Positions 1 through 10,652 are shown, counted from the first letter of the stretch. The stretch is DNA of 64,000 bases from Pseudomonas putida (GCF_001941965.1 NZ_MKZO01000067.1:186001-250000), one strand, 5' to 3'. Translations and numbers: made by a program. The notes: generated by a model not told the origin, from the sequence alone.

Positions 1-697
1 GCTGGTTTTCCAGGAAATCGTCGCGATCGCCCTGGTCCACCAGCAACGGCAACTGCTCGCTGGCCTGGGCGATCAACACACTGGCATCCCACTCGCGCCA
101 GCGCGAACGGTCTTCGCCCAAGTAACGGCCGAGGGCCTTCTGGCCCCACGGGCAATCCATCGGGTTGCTGATCGGCGCAAAGGCCGATACCGACGAGTAA
201 CGCCCGGGGTTGCGCAGGGCACAGACCAGCGCACCGTGACCGCCCATGGAGTGGCCACTGATGGAGCGCTTGTCCGAAGCCGGGAAATGCGCCTCGATCA
301 GCGTCGGCAGCTCATCCACCACATAGTCGTACATGCGGTAGTTGGCGGCCCACGGCTGCTGGGTCGCATTGACGTAGAAGCCCGCACCCAGGCCGAAGTC
401 CCAGGCGCCGTCCGGATCGCCCGGCACCTGGGCGCCGCGCGGACTGGTGTCCGGCGCGACGATGATCAGCCCCAGCTCGGCGGCGAGCTTGTGCGCGCCG
501 GCCTTCTGCATGAAGTTCTCGTCGGTGCAGGTCAGCCCGCTCAGCCAGTACAGCACCGGCAGCTTGCCGCCCTGCTCCGCCTGCGGCGGCAAGTACACGG
601 CGAAGACCATGTCGCACCCCAGCACCTCGGAACGGTGGCGGTAACGCTTGTGCCAGCCACCGAAGCTTTTCTGGCAGGAAATGTTTTCCAGGCTCAT
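1..697 (-). CDS. fghA: S-formylglutathione hydrolase, C-terminus cut by window edge
   Basis: Serine esterase that hydrolyses S-formylglutathione to formate and glutathione, the last step of glutathione-dependent formaldehyde detoxification in the cytosol. The 232 visible residues contain the alpha/beta-hydrolase nucleophile elbow GHSMGGHGA, with Ser at about residue 150, and the early motif LSGLTCTDENF typical of the esterase D family. The family length is about 280 residues, so roughly 50 C-terminal residues, including the catalytic His, lie outside the window. The ATG at 697 begins MSLENISCQKSFGGW, a conserved start. It lies 8 bases downstream of adhC on the same strand, so the two are almost certainly co-transcribed. 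Confidence 0.95.
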   Translation of the reverse strand, partial: MSLENISCQKSFGGWHKRYRHRSEVLGCDMVFAVYLPPQAEQGGKLPVLYWLSGLTCTDENFMQKAGAHKLAAELGLIIVAPDTSPRGAQVPGDPDGAWDFGLGAGFYVNATQQPWAANYRMYDYVVDELPTLIEAHFPASDKRSISGHSMGGHGALVCALRNPGRYSSVSAFAPISNPMDCPWGQKALGRYLGEDRSRWREWDASVLIAQASEQLPLLVDQGDRDDFLENQ

Positions 698-705
698 GCG
701 CGACC

Positions 706-1818
706 TCAGAAGTGGATGACGCTGCGGATGCTCTTGCCTTCATGCATCAGGTCGAAGGCCTTGTTGATGTCTTCCAGCCCCATGGTGTGGGTGATGAAGG
801 TATCCAGCGGGATCTCGCCCTTCTCGGACATCTCGACATAGCTCGGCAGCTCGCTGCGACCACGCACGCCACCGAAGGCGGAACCGCGCCAGACGCGACC
901 GGTGACCAGCTGGAACGGGCGGGTGGCGATTTCCTGGCCGGCACCGGCAACACCGATGATCACCGACTCACCCCAACCCTTGTGGCAGCACTCCAGCGCC
1001 GCACGCATCAGATTGACGTTGCCCACGCACTCGAAGGAGAAGTCCACGCCGCCGTCGGTGAGGTCGACGATGACTTCCTGGATCGGACGGTCGTAGTCCT
1101 TCGGATTGACGCAGTCGGTAGCACCGAGCTGGCGGGCGATTTCGAATTTGCCCGGGTTGATGTCCACGGCGATGATGCGCGAGGCCTTGGCCTTGACCGC
1201 ACCGATGATCGCCGACAGGCCGATGCCGCCCAGGCCGAAGATGGCCACGGTGTCACCCGGCTTGACCTTGGCGGTGTTCAGCACCGCGCCGATACCGGTG
1301 GTCACGCCGCAACCGAGCAGGCAGACCTTCTCCAGCGGCGCTTCCTTCTGGATCTTGGCCACGGAGATTTCCGGCAGCACGGTGTACTCGGAGAAGGTCG
1401 AGGTGCCCATGTAGTGGAAGATCTGCTGGCCCTTGTAGGAGAAACGGGTGGTGCCGTCCGGCATCAGGCCCTTGCCCTGGGTGGCGCGGATGGCCTGGCA
1501 CAGGTTGGTCTTGCCCGACAGGCAGAATTTGCACTTGCCGCATTCCGGGGTGTACAGCGGGATCACGTGGTCGCCCACGGCCAGCGAAGTCACGCCCTCG
1601 CCCACGGCTTCGACGATCGCGCCGCCTTCATGGCCGAGGATCGACGGGAAGATGCCTTCCGGATCAGCCCCGGACAGGGTGTAGGCGTCGGTATGGCAGA
1701 CACCGGAAGCGACCACGCGCAGCAGCACCTCGCCGGCCTTGGGCATGGCCACGTCGACTTCGACGATTTCCAGCGGTTTCTTGGCCTCGAAGGCTACGGC
1801 GGCACGGGACTTGATCAT
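706..1818 (-). CDS. adhC: S-(hydroxymethyl)glutathione dehydrogenase / class III alcohol dehydrogenase
   Basis: Zinc- and NAD-dependent oxidation of S-hydroxymethylglutathione to S-formylglutathione, which feeds FghA encoded just downstream. The 370 residues match the class III length. Visible are the catalytic zinc ligands Cys41 and His63-Glu64 (GVCHTDAY, LGHEGG), the structural-zinc cluster Cys93, 96, 99 and 107 (CGKCKFCLSGKTNLC), and the nucleotide-binding GLGGIGLSAI. The reading frame stays open further upstream, but the start MIKSRAAVAF is the family N-terminus and leaves a normal 106-base intergenic region to the divergent LysR gene, its likely regulator. Confidence 0.97.
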   Translation of the reverse strand: MIKSRAAVAFEAKKPLEIVEVDVAMPKAGEVLLRVVASGVCHTDAYTLSGADPEGIFPSILGHEGGAIVEAVGEGVTSLAVGDHVIPLYTPECGKCKFCLSGKTNLCQAIRATQGKGLMPDGTTRFSYKGQQIFHYMGTSTFSEYTVLPEISVAKIQKEAPLEKVCLLGCGVTTGIGAVLNTAKVKPGDTVAIFGLGGIGLSAIIGAVKAKASRIIAVDINPGKFEIARQLGATDCVNPKDYDRPIQEVIVDLTDGGVDFSFECVGNVNLMRAALECCHKGWGESVIIGVAGAGQEIATRPFQLVTGRVWRGSAFGGVRGRSELPSYVEMSEKGEIPLDTFITHTMGLEDINKAFDLMHEGKSIRSVIHF

Positions 1819-1924
1819 CAATCTTCTCCAATGAAAGGACATTTCAGGCACGCAGTGTAATTCAAGGTCTTTTGATGAATAATCAGGCCAAAGACAAAAC
1901 ATTATTGCTGTACAGGGATAATCA

Positions 1925-2821
1925 ATGAGTAATCGCTGGGAAGGGATCGACGAATTCGTCGCGGTGGCCGAGTCAGGGCAATTCACCGCCGCCGCTGATC
2001 GTTTGGGCGTGTCGTCCTCCCATATCAGCCGCCAGGTAGCGCGCCTCGAAGAACGCCTGCAGACCCGTCTGCTCTATCGCAGCACCCGCCGGGTCACCCT
2101 CAGCGAAGCCGGCCAGACCTTTCTCCAGCATTGCCAGCGCCTGCAGGACGGCCGCGAGGAAGCCCTGCGCGCCATGGGCGACCTCACCAGCGAGCCCAAG
2201 GGCCTGTTGCGCATGACCTGCGCGGTGGCCTACGGCGAGCGCTTCATCGCACCACTGGTGGCCAGTTTCATGAGTCAGTACCCGCAATTGCGGGTGGATA
2301 TCGAGTTGACCAACAACACCCTGGACCTGCTCCACGAAGGCATGGACCTGGCCATCCGTCTTGGCCGCTTGCAGGAGTCGCGACTGGTAGCTGCACGACT
2401 GGCGCCACGACGCATGTACCTGTGCGCCTCGCCGGACTACCTGAACCGTTATGGCCGCCCCCACAGCCTGTCGGAACTGGCGCGGCACAATTGCCTGATC
2501 GGCAGTTCGGATATCTGGGCGATGCAGCAGGATGGAAGGGAAATCGCCCAGCGGGTGCAGGGCAACTGGCGCTGCAACAGCGGCCAGGCGGTGCTGGACG
2601 CGGCGCTGCAAGGGATGGGCTTGTGCCAGTTGCCGGACTACTACGTGCTGGAGCATCTGGGCAGCGGCGCACTGGTTTCGCTGCTGGAAACGCACCAGCC
2701 ACCCAACACCGCGGTGTGGGCGCTGTATCCGCAGCAGCGGCATCTGTCGCCGAAGGTGCGCAAGCTGGTGGATCATTTGCGCGAGGGGTTGGCGAAACGC
2801 CCGGAATACCAGGCGATCTGA
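1925..2821 (+). CDS. gfnR: LysR-family regulator, probable GfnR of formaldehyde detoxification
   Basis: LysR-type transcriptional regulator of 298 residues. The N-terminal winged helix-turn-helix spans about residues 5-65 (GQFTAAADRLGVSSSHISRQ) and is followed by a periplasmic-binding-like effector domain. It is divergent from adhC-fghA with a short shared promoter region, the usual geometry for a LysR protein controlling its neighbour. In P. aeruginosa the LysR gene in this position is GfnR, which activates adhC-fghA in response to formaldehyde; the symbol here rests on position and family, not on an alignment. Its 3' end is convergent with ispD, 4 bases away. Confidence 0.8.
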   Translation: MSNRWEGIDEFVAVAESGQFTAAADRLGVSSSHISRQVARLEERLQTRLLYRSTRRVTLSEAGQTFLQHCQRLQDGREEALRAMGDLTSEPKGLLRMTCAVAYGERFIAPLVASFMSQYPQLRVDIELTNNTLDLLHEGMDLAIRLGRLQESRLVAARLAPRRMYLCASPDYLNRYGRPHSLSELARHNCLIGSSDIWAMQQDGREIAQRVQGNWRCNSGQAVLDAALQGMGLCQLPDYYVLEHLGSGALVSLLETHQPPNTAVWALYPQQRHLSPKVRKLVDHLREGLAKRPEYQAI

Positions 2822-2825
2822 GGTA

Positions 2826-3530
2826 TCAGCGCTGGGACCAGCGCTGGCGCAACCACTCCAGGTCTTCCGGGCGGGTGACCTTGATATTGTCGTTGCGCCC
2901 CTCGATCAGCCGCGGCGCCTGGCCGGACCATTCGATGGCAGAGGCTTCATCGGTGATCGCCACGTCCGCCACCAGGCTGTCGGCCAGCGCCCGGTGCAAG
3001 GCGCCAAGACGGAACATCTGCGGGGTGTAGGCCTGCCAGATGGTGCTGCGGTCGACGGTGGCCTCGACCCGGCCATGAGCATCGGCGCGCTTGAGGGTGT
3101 CCCGGGCCGGAACAGCCAGCAGGCCGCCCACCGGGTCATCCGCCAGCTCCAGGAGCAGGTGGTCCAGGTCATCCCGGGACAGGTTGGGCCGTGCGGCATC
3201 GTGGACCAGCACCCAATCGCCATCCGCCGCCCCCTGGGCATGCAGCAGCAACAAGGCATTGAGCACCGAATCGGCCCGCTCGCGGCCACCGGTGGCACGC
3301 TGGATACGCGGGTCGCGGGCACAGGCCAGGTCGGGCCAGAAAGGATCGTCAGCGGCAACGCTGACCACCACCCCTTTCAGCGAGGGATGGTCGAGAAAAC
3401 AGTTGAGGCTGTGTTCGAGAATCGTGCGTCCGCCCAGTTGCAGGTACTGCTTGGGCCGGTCGGCGGCCATGCGCGCACCCACGCCGGCGGCGGGGATCAC
3501 TGCCCAGAAGGCAGGCAGCGGTGTGTTCAT
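2826..3530 (-). CDS. ispD: 2-C-methyl-D-erythritol 4-phosphate cytidylyltransferase
   Basis: Third step of the MEP isoprenoid pathway: transfers CMP from CTP to methylerythritol 4-phosphate. The 234 residues have the nucleotidyltransferase start motif AAGVGARMAADRPKQYL (about residues 13-29), the VLVHDAARPNL motif and the late ITDEASAIEW motif. The ATG overlaps the TGA of ftsB as ATGA, indicating translational coupling. dxr, which encodes the preceding MEP enzyme but one, is in the same 26-kb run. Confidence 0.97.
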   Translation of the reverse strand: MNTPLPAFWAVIPAAGVGARMAADRPKQYLQLGGRTILEHSLNCFLDHPSLKGVVVSVAADDPFWPDLACARDPRIQRATGGRERADSVLNALLLLHAQGAADGDWVLVHDAARPNLSRDDLDHLLLELADDPVGGLLAVPARDTLKRADAHGRVEATVDRSTIWQAYTPQMFRLGALHRALADSLVADVAITDEASAIEWSGQAPRLIEGRNDNIKVTRPEDLEWLRQRWSQR

Positions 3531-3805
3531 TGGGCCAGTTGGTAGAGGGTTTCGCCCTCCTTCACCATTCCCAGTTCATGGCGGGCCCGCTCTTCCACGG
3601 TTTCCATACCTTTTTTCAACTCCAGCACCTCGGCATCGAGCACGCGGTTGCGCTCCAGCAGACGCTCGTTCTCGGCGTGCTGGTCAGCGATCTGCTGCTT
3701 GAGTTCGGCCACCTGGGCCAGGCTGCCATTGCCCACCCACAGCCGGTACTGCAAGCCACCGAGCAGTGCGAGAAGGACGAGGAACAACCAATAGGGACTA
3801 CGCAT
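3527..3805 (-). CDS. ftsB: Cell division protein FtsB
   Basis: Small bitopic divisome protein that forms the FtsQLB complex linking early divisome assembly to septal peptidoglycan synthesis. The 92 residues comprise a short cytoplasmic start (MRSPYW), one membrane segment (about residues 5-21, LFLVLLALLGGLQYRLWVG) and a periplasmic coiled coil rich in Leu, Glu and Gln (about 28-70). The start at 3805 was chosen over an in-frame ATG 96 bases upstream because the transmembrane segment normally follows the N-terminus directly. It sits between eno and ispD, the standard gammaproteobacterial order. Confidence 0.95.
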   Translation of the reverse strand: MRSPYWLFLVLLALLGGLQYRLWVGNGSLAQVAELKQQIADQHAENERLLERNRVLDAEVLELKKGMETVEERARHELGMVKEGETLYQLAQ

Positions 3806-3961
3806 CAGGACATCCAGTGGCGAAAGACCGCGTGTGCGAAAGGCTGATGGCACGAAGCCTGACCGAAGCCAGGCTTTGTGAGTAAAGCATTCGCAGCGCA
3901 CATGACGCGCGCTTGGACAGCGTCCGGCGCGTCAAGGTGCTGTCTTTTTACCATCTATCGC

Positions 3962-5251
<1,290 letters not shown>

Positions 5252-5340
5252 TGTTGTAAGCACTCCAGAATTGACGAAAACAACGCAGCTTGAAGAATCC
5301 GCTCTTTCGCAGGCACGGGGCACGGGCAGGCCTGACGCGG

Positions 5341-5368
5341 AGAAACCCCTGACCGGAAGGTCAGGGGT
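5341..5368 (-). terminator. Probable intrinsic terminator after kdsA
   Basis: A perfect 10-bp stem (ACCCCTGACC / GGTCAGGGGT, 5345-5368) closes a four-base loop and, read on the minus strand, is followed by TTTCTCC. It lies 34 bases past the kdsA stop, so it would end or attenuate pyrG-kdsA transcription before eno. The T-tract is short, so termination may be partial. Confidence 0.65.
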
Positions 5369-5401
5369 GGAACGGGCGGTACTTTACCGGAGAAACGCGG
5401 C

Positions 5402-6247
5402 TTATGCGGTTTCTACCGTCGGAAAACTCTTCACCAGGTCATCCAGTTGCTTGAGCTGGGTCAGGAAAGGTTCCAGTTTGTCCAGGCGCAGGGCGCACGG
5501 ACCGTCGCACTTGGCGTTGTCCGGGTCCGGGTGGGCCTCGAGGAACAGGCCGGCCAGGCCCTGGCTGAGACCGGCGCGGGCCAGCTCGGTGACCTGGGCG
5601 CGACGGCCGCCGGCGGAATCGGAGCGACCGCCCGGCATCTGCAGGGCGTGGGTCACGTCGAAGAACACCGGGTACTCGAACTGCTTCATGATGCCGAAGC
5701 CGAGCATGTCCACCACCAGGTTGTTGTACCCGAAGCTGGAACCGCGCTCGCAGAGGATCAACTGGTCGTTACCCGCTTCTTCGCACTTGGTCAGGATGTG
5801 TTTCATTTCCTGGGGCGCGAGGAACTGGGCCTTCTTGATGTTGATCACCGCGCCGGTCTTCGCCATCGCTACGACCAGGTCGGTCTGGCGCGACAGGAAG
5901 GCCGGCAGCTGGATGATGTCGCAGACCTTGGCCACGGCTTCGGCCTGGCAGGGCTCGTGCACGTCGGTGATGACCGGCACGCCGAAGGTCTTCTTCACTT
6001 CCTCGAAGATCCGCAGGCCTTCTTCAAGGCCGGGACCGCGGTAGGAGTTGACCGACGAGCGGTTGGCCTTGTCGAAGCTGGCCTTGAACACGTAGGGGAT
6101 ACCGAGCTTCTCGGTAACCCGCACGTACTCCTCGCAGACCTTCAGGGCCAGGTCACGGGATTCCAGGACGTTCATGCCGCCGAACAGGACGAACGGCTTG
6201 TCGTTGGCGATCTCGATGTTACCGACGCGAATGATCTTCTGGGTCAT
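5402..6247 (-). CDS. kdsA: 3-deoxy-8-phosphooctulonate (Kdo8P) synthase
   Basis: Condenses arabinose 5-phosphate with phosphoenolpyruvate to make Kdo 8-phosphate, the precursor of the Kdo sugars that link lipid A to the LPS core. The 281 residues start MTQKIIRVGNIEIANDKP and contain the family stretches FKASFDKANRSS, PVITDVHEPCQ and LCERGSSFGYNNLV. The metal-dependence residues were not tested. It lies 3 bases downstream of pyrG and supplies the same LPS pathway as lpxA, lpxB and lpxD nearby. Confidence 0.98.
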   Translation of the reverse strand: MTQKIIRVGNIEIANDKPFVLFGGMNVLESRDLALKVCEEYVRVTEKLGIPYVFKASFDKANRSSVNSYRGPGLEEGLRIFEEVKKTFGVPVITDVHEPCQAEAVAKVCDIIQLPAFLSRQTDLVVAMAKTGAVINIKKAQFLAPQEMKHILTKCEEAGNDQLILCERGSSFGYNNLVVDMLGFGIMKQFEYPVFFDVTHALQMPGGRSDSAGGRRAQVTELARAGLSQGLAGLFLEAHPDPDNAKCDGPCALRLDKLEPFLTQLKQLDDLVKSFPTVETA

Positions 6248-6250
6248 GGA

Positions 6251-7879
6251 TCAGGCCTTGTTCTTCTGCGCCAGGGCCGCCTTGACGAAGCCGCTGAACA
6301 GCGGGTGACCGTCACGCGGAGTCGAGGTGAACTCAGGGTGGAACTGGCAGGCGACGAACCATGGGTGGTCCTTGGACTCGACCACTTCCACCAGCGCGCC
6401 GTCGCCGGAGCGACCGGATACTTTCAGACCGGCGTCGACCAGTTGCGGGAGCAGCTTGTTGTTCACTTCGTAGCGGTGACGGTGACGCTCGACGATCACG
6501 TCCTTGGCGTAGCAGTCGTGGACCTTGGAGCCGCTTTCCAGCTGGCACTCCTGGGCGCCCAGGCGCATGGTGCCGCCCAGGTCCGACGCTTCGGTACGGG
6601 TTTCAACGGCGCCGGTGGCGTCTTCCCACTCGGTGATCAGGCCGACGACCGGGTGACCGCTGTTGCGATCGAACTCGGTGGAGTTGGCGTCCTTCCAGCC
6701 CATGACGTTACGGGCGAACTCGATGACCGCCACCTGCATGCCGAGGCAGATGCCCAGGTACGGCACCTTGTTCTCGCGAGCGTACTGGACCGCGGTGATC
6801 TTGCCTTCCACGCCGCGCAGACCGAAGCCGCCCGGGACCAGGATGGCATCGACGCCTTCCAGCAGGCCGGTGCCCTGGTTCTCGATGTCTTCGGAGTCGA
6901 TGTAGCGCAGATTGACCTTGGTGCGGTTCTGGATACCGGCGTGGCTCATCGCTTCGATCAGCGACTTGTACGCGTCCAGCAGTTCCATGTACTTGCCGAC
7001 CATGGCGATGGTCACTTCGTGCTCTGGGTTGAGCTTGGCATCGACGACCTTTTCCCACTCGGACAGGTCGGCGCCATTGCATTGCAGGCCGAAGCGCTCG
7101 ACGACGAAGTCGTCCAGGCCCTGGGCGTGCAGCACGGCAGGAATCTTGTAGATGGTGTCGACGTCTTCCAGCGAGATGACCGCACGTTCTTCAACGTTGG
7201 TGAACAGCGCGATCTTGCGACGGGACGACACGTCGACCGGGTGGTCGGAACGGCAGATCAGCACGTCAGGCTGCAGGCCGATGGAGCGCAGCTCCTTGAC
7301 CGAGTGCTGGGTCGGCTTGGTCTTGGTCTCGCCTGCGGTGGCGATGTACGGGACCAGGGTCAGGTGCATCAGCATCGCGCGCTTGGAGCCGACTTCGACC
7401 CGCAGCTGGCGGATGGCTTCGAGGAACGGCTGCGACTCGATGTCGCCGACAGTGCCGCCGATCTCGACCAGGGCCACGTCGGCATCGCCGGCGCCCTTGA
7501 TGATGCGACGCTTGATCTCGTCGGTGATGTGCGGGATGACCTGGATGGTGGCGCCCAGGTAATCACCACGACGCTCCTTGCGCAGCACGTGCTCGTAGAT
7601 GCGGCCGGTGGTGAAGTTGTTGTTCTGGGTCATGGTCGTGCGGATGAACCGCTCGTAGTGGCCCAGGTCAAGGTCGGTCTCGGCGCCGTCGTGGGTGACG
7701 AACACTTCGCCGTGCTGGAACGGGCTCATGGTGCCCGGGTCGACGTTGATGTACGGGTCCAGCTTGAGCATGGTGACCTTGAGCCCCCGCGCCTCCAGGA
7801 TGGCCGCCAATGAAGCCGAGGCAATGCCTTTCCCCAATGAAGAAACAACACCGCCCGTGACGAATATGTAGCGCGTCAT
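6251..7879 (-). CDS. pyrG: CTP synthase (glutamine-hydrolysing)
   Basis: ATP-dependent amination of UTP to CTP with ammonia from glutamine. The 542 residues comprise an N-terminal synthetase domain (about 1-266, with GGVVSSLGKGIASASLA near the start and the CRSDHPVD motif) and a C-terminal class I glutamine amidotransferase domain. In the latter the nucleophile Cys is in GICLGMQVAV and the catalytic His-Glu in CQFHPEFTS. A 272-base upstream region separates it from tilS and should hold its promoter and leader. CTP made here also serves IspD, CdsA and Kdo activation. Confidence 0.98.
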   Translation of the reverse strand: MTRYIFVTGGVVSSLGKGIASASLAAILEARGLKVTMLKLDPYINVDPGTMSPFQHGEVFVTHDGAETDLDLGHYERFIRTTMTQNNNFTTGRIYEHVLRKERRGDYLGATIQVIPHITDEIKRRIIKGAGDADVALVEIGGTVGDIESQPFLEAIRQLRVEVGSKRAMLMHLTLVPYIATAGETKTKPTQHSVKELRSIGLQPDVLICRSDHPVDVSSRRKIALFTNVEERAVISLEDVDTIYKIPAVLHAQGLDDFVVERFGLQCNGADLSEWEKVVDAKLNPEHEVTIAMVGKYMELLDAYKSLIEAMSHAGIQNRTKVNLRYIDSEDIENQGTGLLEGVDAILVPGGFGLRGVEGKITAVQYARENKVPYLGICLGMQVAVIEFARNVMGWKDANSTEFDRNSGHPVVGLITEWEDATGAVETRTEASDLGGTMRLGAQECQLESGSKVHDCYAKDVIVERHRHRYEVNNKLLPQLVDAGLKVSGRSGDGALVEVVESKDHPWFVACQFHPEFTSTPRDGHPLFSGFVKAALAQKNKA

Positions 7880-8151
7880 GAAAAACCCTAGAAGTCTGCG
7901 TTAAAGCGGTCAGTGCCGCCGGGGAAAGCGAAGGAAGGCCGAAGCCCCCGATCACCTGCGTCAATCACAGTGCATCCGAAAATACTGCCGCGTCTGTACA
8001 GACCGGGGGTTGAAATCCCGGTACGGAGCTCGCTACACATTTTGAGAATCGCCCAGCAAAAAACTGCTTGGTAATCGGCAACTCCTGCGGCTCGAATCGG
8101 GCTCACAGAAGCTGTATCAAGAAGGGAGCGTAGTCTACCCGAAGATGCCCA

Positions 8152-9450
8152 TCACCTCAAACCTTGCTCACTCGTCGGTACATGCCACACAAGTTGCAAA
8201 TCGCCATCAACGAGGTCCGGGAAGTTGGCGACGGCGATCAGACGGTCACCTGCGAACAGCAGTGGCAAGCGACCGCGAACGAAGGCGGGAACCCCGCGTT
8301 CATTGAGCAAACGCTTGAGATCGCGATGGCCGCGAGCGGCGATGTTCATGTGTTCGCCGCCCTGGCGGTAGGCGATCCGCAGGGTCTCCCTGGGCTTTTT
8401 ACCCCTGATTAAAAGGAAGCCGTTGCCAGGCAGTTCCAGCGCCGAGGGTGGATCTTTCCAGCATTGCGCCCCATCGGGAGCGCCGAGCCACTCGCCACTC
8501 AACCAGTAGATGCGCTCACCGGCCCGATGCAGCTCGCCATCGGCGAGTTTCCAGATCGGTGAAGCGTCGGGGCGGGCATCGCGTAGAGCGTCCCAGCCGG
8601 CCCAGTGATCGGCATCGGGCAGGCGGGTGAAACAGGCGAGCCAGAACCTAAGGACATTGCGCTGACGCGCTGGAGAAAGCCGGAGCAACCCTGGCAAATG
8701 CAAGGATGGAAGACCGAGCCAGGGAAAATCATCCTGCGTCTGGGCTTGCTCCAGATCGTCCGAGGCCAGTTCATCCAGCAACTCACCCGCCTCGGCGAGA
8801 TGACCGGCAGTACGGGCCAGCGTGCGACTGACTTGTGGCCAGCGCGAGGCCAGGGCCGGAAGCACTTCTTGTCGCAGGTAATTGCGCGTGAAGCGGGTAT
8901 CGCCGTTCGACGGGTCTTCGATCCAGTCCAGGCCACGATCACGGGCATAGCGAAGAAGCTCGTCACGAGAGCTGTCGAGCAAGGGCCGAAGCAGCCAGGC
9001 GTCACCCAGCGGCCGCAGTTCGCGCATGGCCATCAACCCGCGCAATCCGGCGCCACGCAGCAAGCGCAGCAGCAACGTTTCGGCCTGGTCCTCGCGGTGC
9101 TGGCCGGTCAGCAGTACCTCACCGTACCGCAGGACTTCGCTGAAGGCGGTGTAGCGGGCATTGCGCGCGGCCTGTTCGAGGCTGGCGCCCTCTTCCACCG
9201 TGACATGGCGAACCAGCAGTTCGACGCCCAGTGAGTTGCACAGGCGCTGACAGTGTTCTGGCCACGCATCCGCGACCGGTTGCAGGCCGTGATGGACGTG
9301 GATGGCGCGCAATGCCGGGCGATCCTTCATGGTTGCCAGCAGGTGCAGGAGTACCGTGGAATCCAGTCCGCCCGACAGCGCCACGCACCAGCCCGGCGCA
9401 TTCTGCCAGTTGGCGAGCTTGTCCTCGAGGCGGGATGCGAGGTCGGTCAT
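8152..9450 (-). CDS. tilS: tRNA(Ile)-lysidine synthetase
   Basis: Modifies C34 of the CAU-anticodon isoleucine tRNA to lysidine, changing its codon recognition from AUG to AUA; usually essential. The 432 residues have the PP-loop ATP pyrophosphatase motif SGGLDS at 26-31, followed by the adenylation domain and the C-terminal TilS domains (about 330-432). The start at 9450 (MTDLASRLEDKLANWQ) puts the PP-loop at the usual distance. An in-frame extension further upstream would run through a REP element and is rejected. The gene lies between accA and pyrG, its usual place in Pseudomonas. Confidence 0.95.
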   Translation of the reverse strand: MTDLASRLEDKLANWQNAPGWCVALSGGLDSTVLLHLLATMKDRPALRAIHVHHGLQPVADAWPEHCQRLCNSLGVELLVRHVTVEEGASLEQAARNARYTAFSEVLRYGEVLLTGQHREDQAETLLLRLLRGAGLRGLMAMRELRPLGDAWLLRPLLDSSRDELLRYARDRGLDWIEDPSNGDTRFTRNYLRQEVLPALASRWPQVSRTLARTAGHLAEAGELLDELASDDLEQAQTQDDFPWLGLPSLHLPGLLRLSPARQRNVLRFWLACFTRLPDADHWAGWDALRDARPDASPIWKLADGELHRAGERIYWLSGEWLGAPDGAQCWKDPPSALELPGNGFLLIRGKKPRETLRIAYRQGGEHMNIAARGHRDLKRLLNERGVPAFVRGRLPLLFAGDRLIAVANFPDLVDGDLQLVWHVPTSEQGLR

Positions 9451-9488
9451 GTTCAGGATCCAATAAAGCAATTGGGGCCGCTTCGCGC

Positions 9489-9566
9489 CCCTTCGCGAGC
9501 AAGCTCGCTCCCACAAGAGGTGCATATTGCACATTCCTCTGTGGGAGCGAGCTTGCTCGCGAAGGG
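9489..9566. repeat. REPIN: inverted pair of REP palindromes
   Basis: Two REP units, cccttcgcgagcaagctcg... and its reverse complement, face each other around a 24-base spacer. The inverted repeat continues imperfectly outward (ggggccgcttcgcgcccc / gggctgcaaagcagcccc), so the whole structure spans about 9465-9585. It lies between accA and the start of tilS. REPINs of this sequence class are abundant in the P. fluorescens complex and are mobilised in trans by RAYT transposases; none is encoded in this window. Confidence 0.88.
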
Positions 9567-9606
9567 CTGCAAAGCAGCCCCAATAAGCTGACAGGATGGC
9601 TTCAGA

Positions 9607-10554
9607 TCAGAGACCGTAGCTCATCAGACGGTCATAACGGCGCTTGAGCAGCGCGTCGTTGTCGAACTTCTTCAGCATGTCCAGTTGCTGGATCAGCTCG
9701 CCACGAACCGAGGCAGCCATCACGGCAGGATCACGGTGCGCGCCGCCCAGCGGCTCGGAGATGGCCTTGTCGACGATGCCCAGGCCTTTCAGGCGCTCGG
9801 CGGTGATACCCATGGCTTCGGCAGCATCGGCAGCCTTCTCGGCAGTCTTCCACAGGATCGAAGCGCAACCTTCCGGCGAGATCACCGAGTAGGTCGAGTA
9901 TTGCAGCATGTTCAACTGGTCGCAGACACCGATGGCCAGTGCACCACCGGAACCACCCTCACCGATGACGGTAGCGATGATCGGGGTCTTCAGACGCGCC
10001 ATCACACGCAGGTTCCAGGCGATGGCTTCGCTCTGGTTGCGCTCTTCGGCGTCGATGCCCGGGTAGGCGCCCGGGGTGTCGATGAAGGTCAGGATCGGCA
10101 TCTTGAAGCGTTCGGCCATTTCCATCAGGCGGCAGGCCTTGCGGTAGCCTTCCGGACGCGGCATGCCGAAGTTGCGACGCACCTTCTCGCGCACTTCACG
10201 GCCTTTCTGATGACCGATGACCATCACAGGACGGTCTTCCAGGCGGGCGATACCGCCAACGATCGCGGCGTCGTCGGCGAAGTGACGGTCGCCGTGCAGT
10301 TCATCGAACTCGGTGAAGATGTGCTCGATGTAGTCCAGGGTGTACGGCCGGCGCGGGTGGCGCGCCAGGCGGGCGATCTGCCAGCTGGTCAGATTGCCGA
10401 AGATGCTCTTGGTCAGCTCGCTGCTTTTATCCTGCAGACGGCCGATTTCATCGCCGATGTTCAGCGAGTTGTCATTGCCGACCAGGCGCAGCTCTTCGAT
10501 CTTGGCTTGCAGGTCAGCAATCGGCTGTTCGAAATCCAGAAAATTCGGGTTCAT
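9607..10554 (-). CDS. accA: Acetyl-CoA carboxylase carboxyltransferase subunit alpha
   Basis: Alpha subunit of the carboxyltransferase half of acetyl-CoA carboxylase, which makes malonyl-CoA for fatty acid synthesis together with AccD. The 315 residues have the family N-terminus NPNFLDFEQPIADLQAKI, the DRHFADD motif and the oxyanion-type GEGGSGGALAIG stretch. The start at 10554 (MNPNFLDFEQ) is preferred to an ATG six bases upstream because it matches family length. It follows dnaE with a 98-base gap. Confidence 0.97.
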   Translation of the reverse strand: MNPNFLDFEQPIADLQAKIEELRLVGNDNSLNIGDEIGRLQDKSSELTKSIFGNLTSWQIARLARHPRRPYTLDYIEHIFTEFDELHGDRHFADDAAIVGGIARLEDRPVMVIGHQKGREVREKVRRNFGMPRPEGYRKACRLMEMAERFKMPILTFIDTPGAYPGIDAEERNQSEAIAWNLRVMARLKTPIIATVIGEGGSGGALAIGVCDQLNMLQYSTYSVISPEGCASILWKTAEKAADAAEAMGITAERLKGLGIVDKAISEPLGGAHRDPAVMAASVRGELIQQLDMLKKFDNDALLKRRYDRLMSYGL

Positions 10555-10652
10555 AGGCATCCGTCTTGGGTCGACGGCCAGGCGGCCGGCCGGTTGATCC
10601 GTTTGGCGCCCTACCTTAAGGGATCAGGCGCGTTCAGGTCGAGATTAAAAAT

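Noticed and set aside
1819..1924. TGAT-N5-ATCA palindrome as a GfnR binding site
   Set aside because: LysR boxes are degenerate and several equally good candidates occur in this A/T-rich interval; not enough to choose one.
3806..3961. Hairpin AAGCCTG...CAGGCTT between eno and ftsB
   Set aside because: Only 7 bp with no T-tract; too weak to call a terminator.
5447..7813. A 788-residue open frame on the plus strand
   Set aside because: Antisense to kdsA and pyrG; no family motif.
7880..8151. Possible small gene or riboswitch in the pyrG leader
   Set aside because: A 72-residue frame has no ribosome-binding site or family pattern, and I could not find a convincing structured element. It is treated as a plain upstream region.
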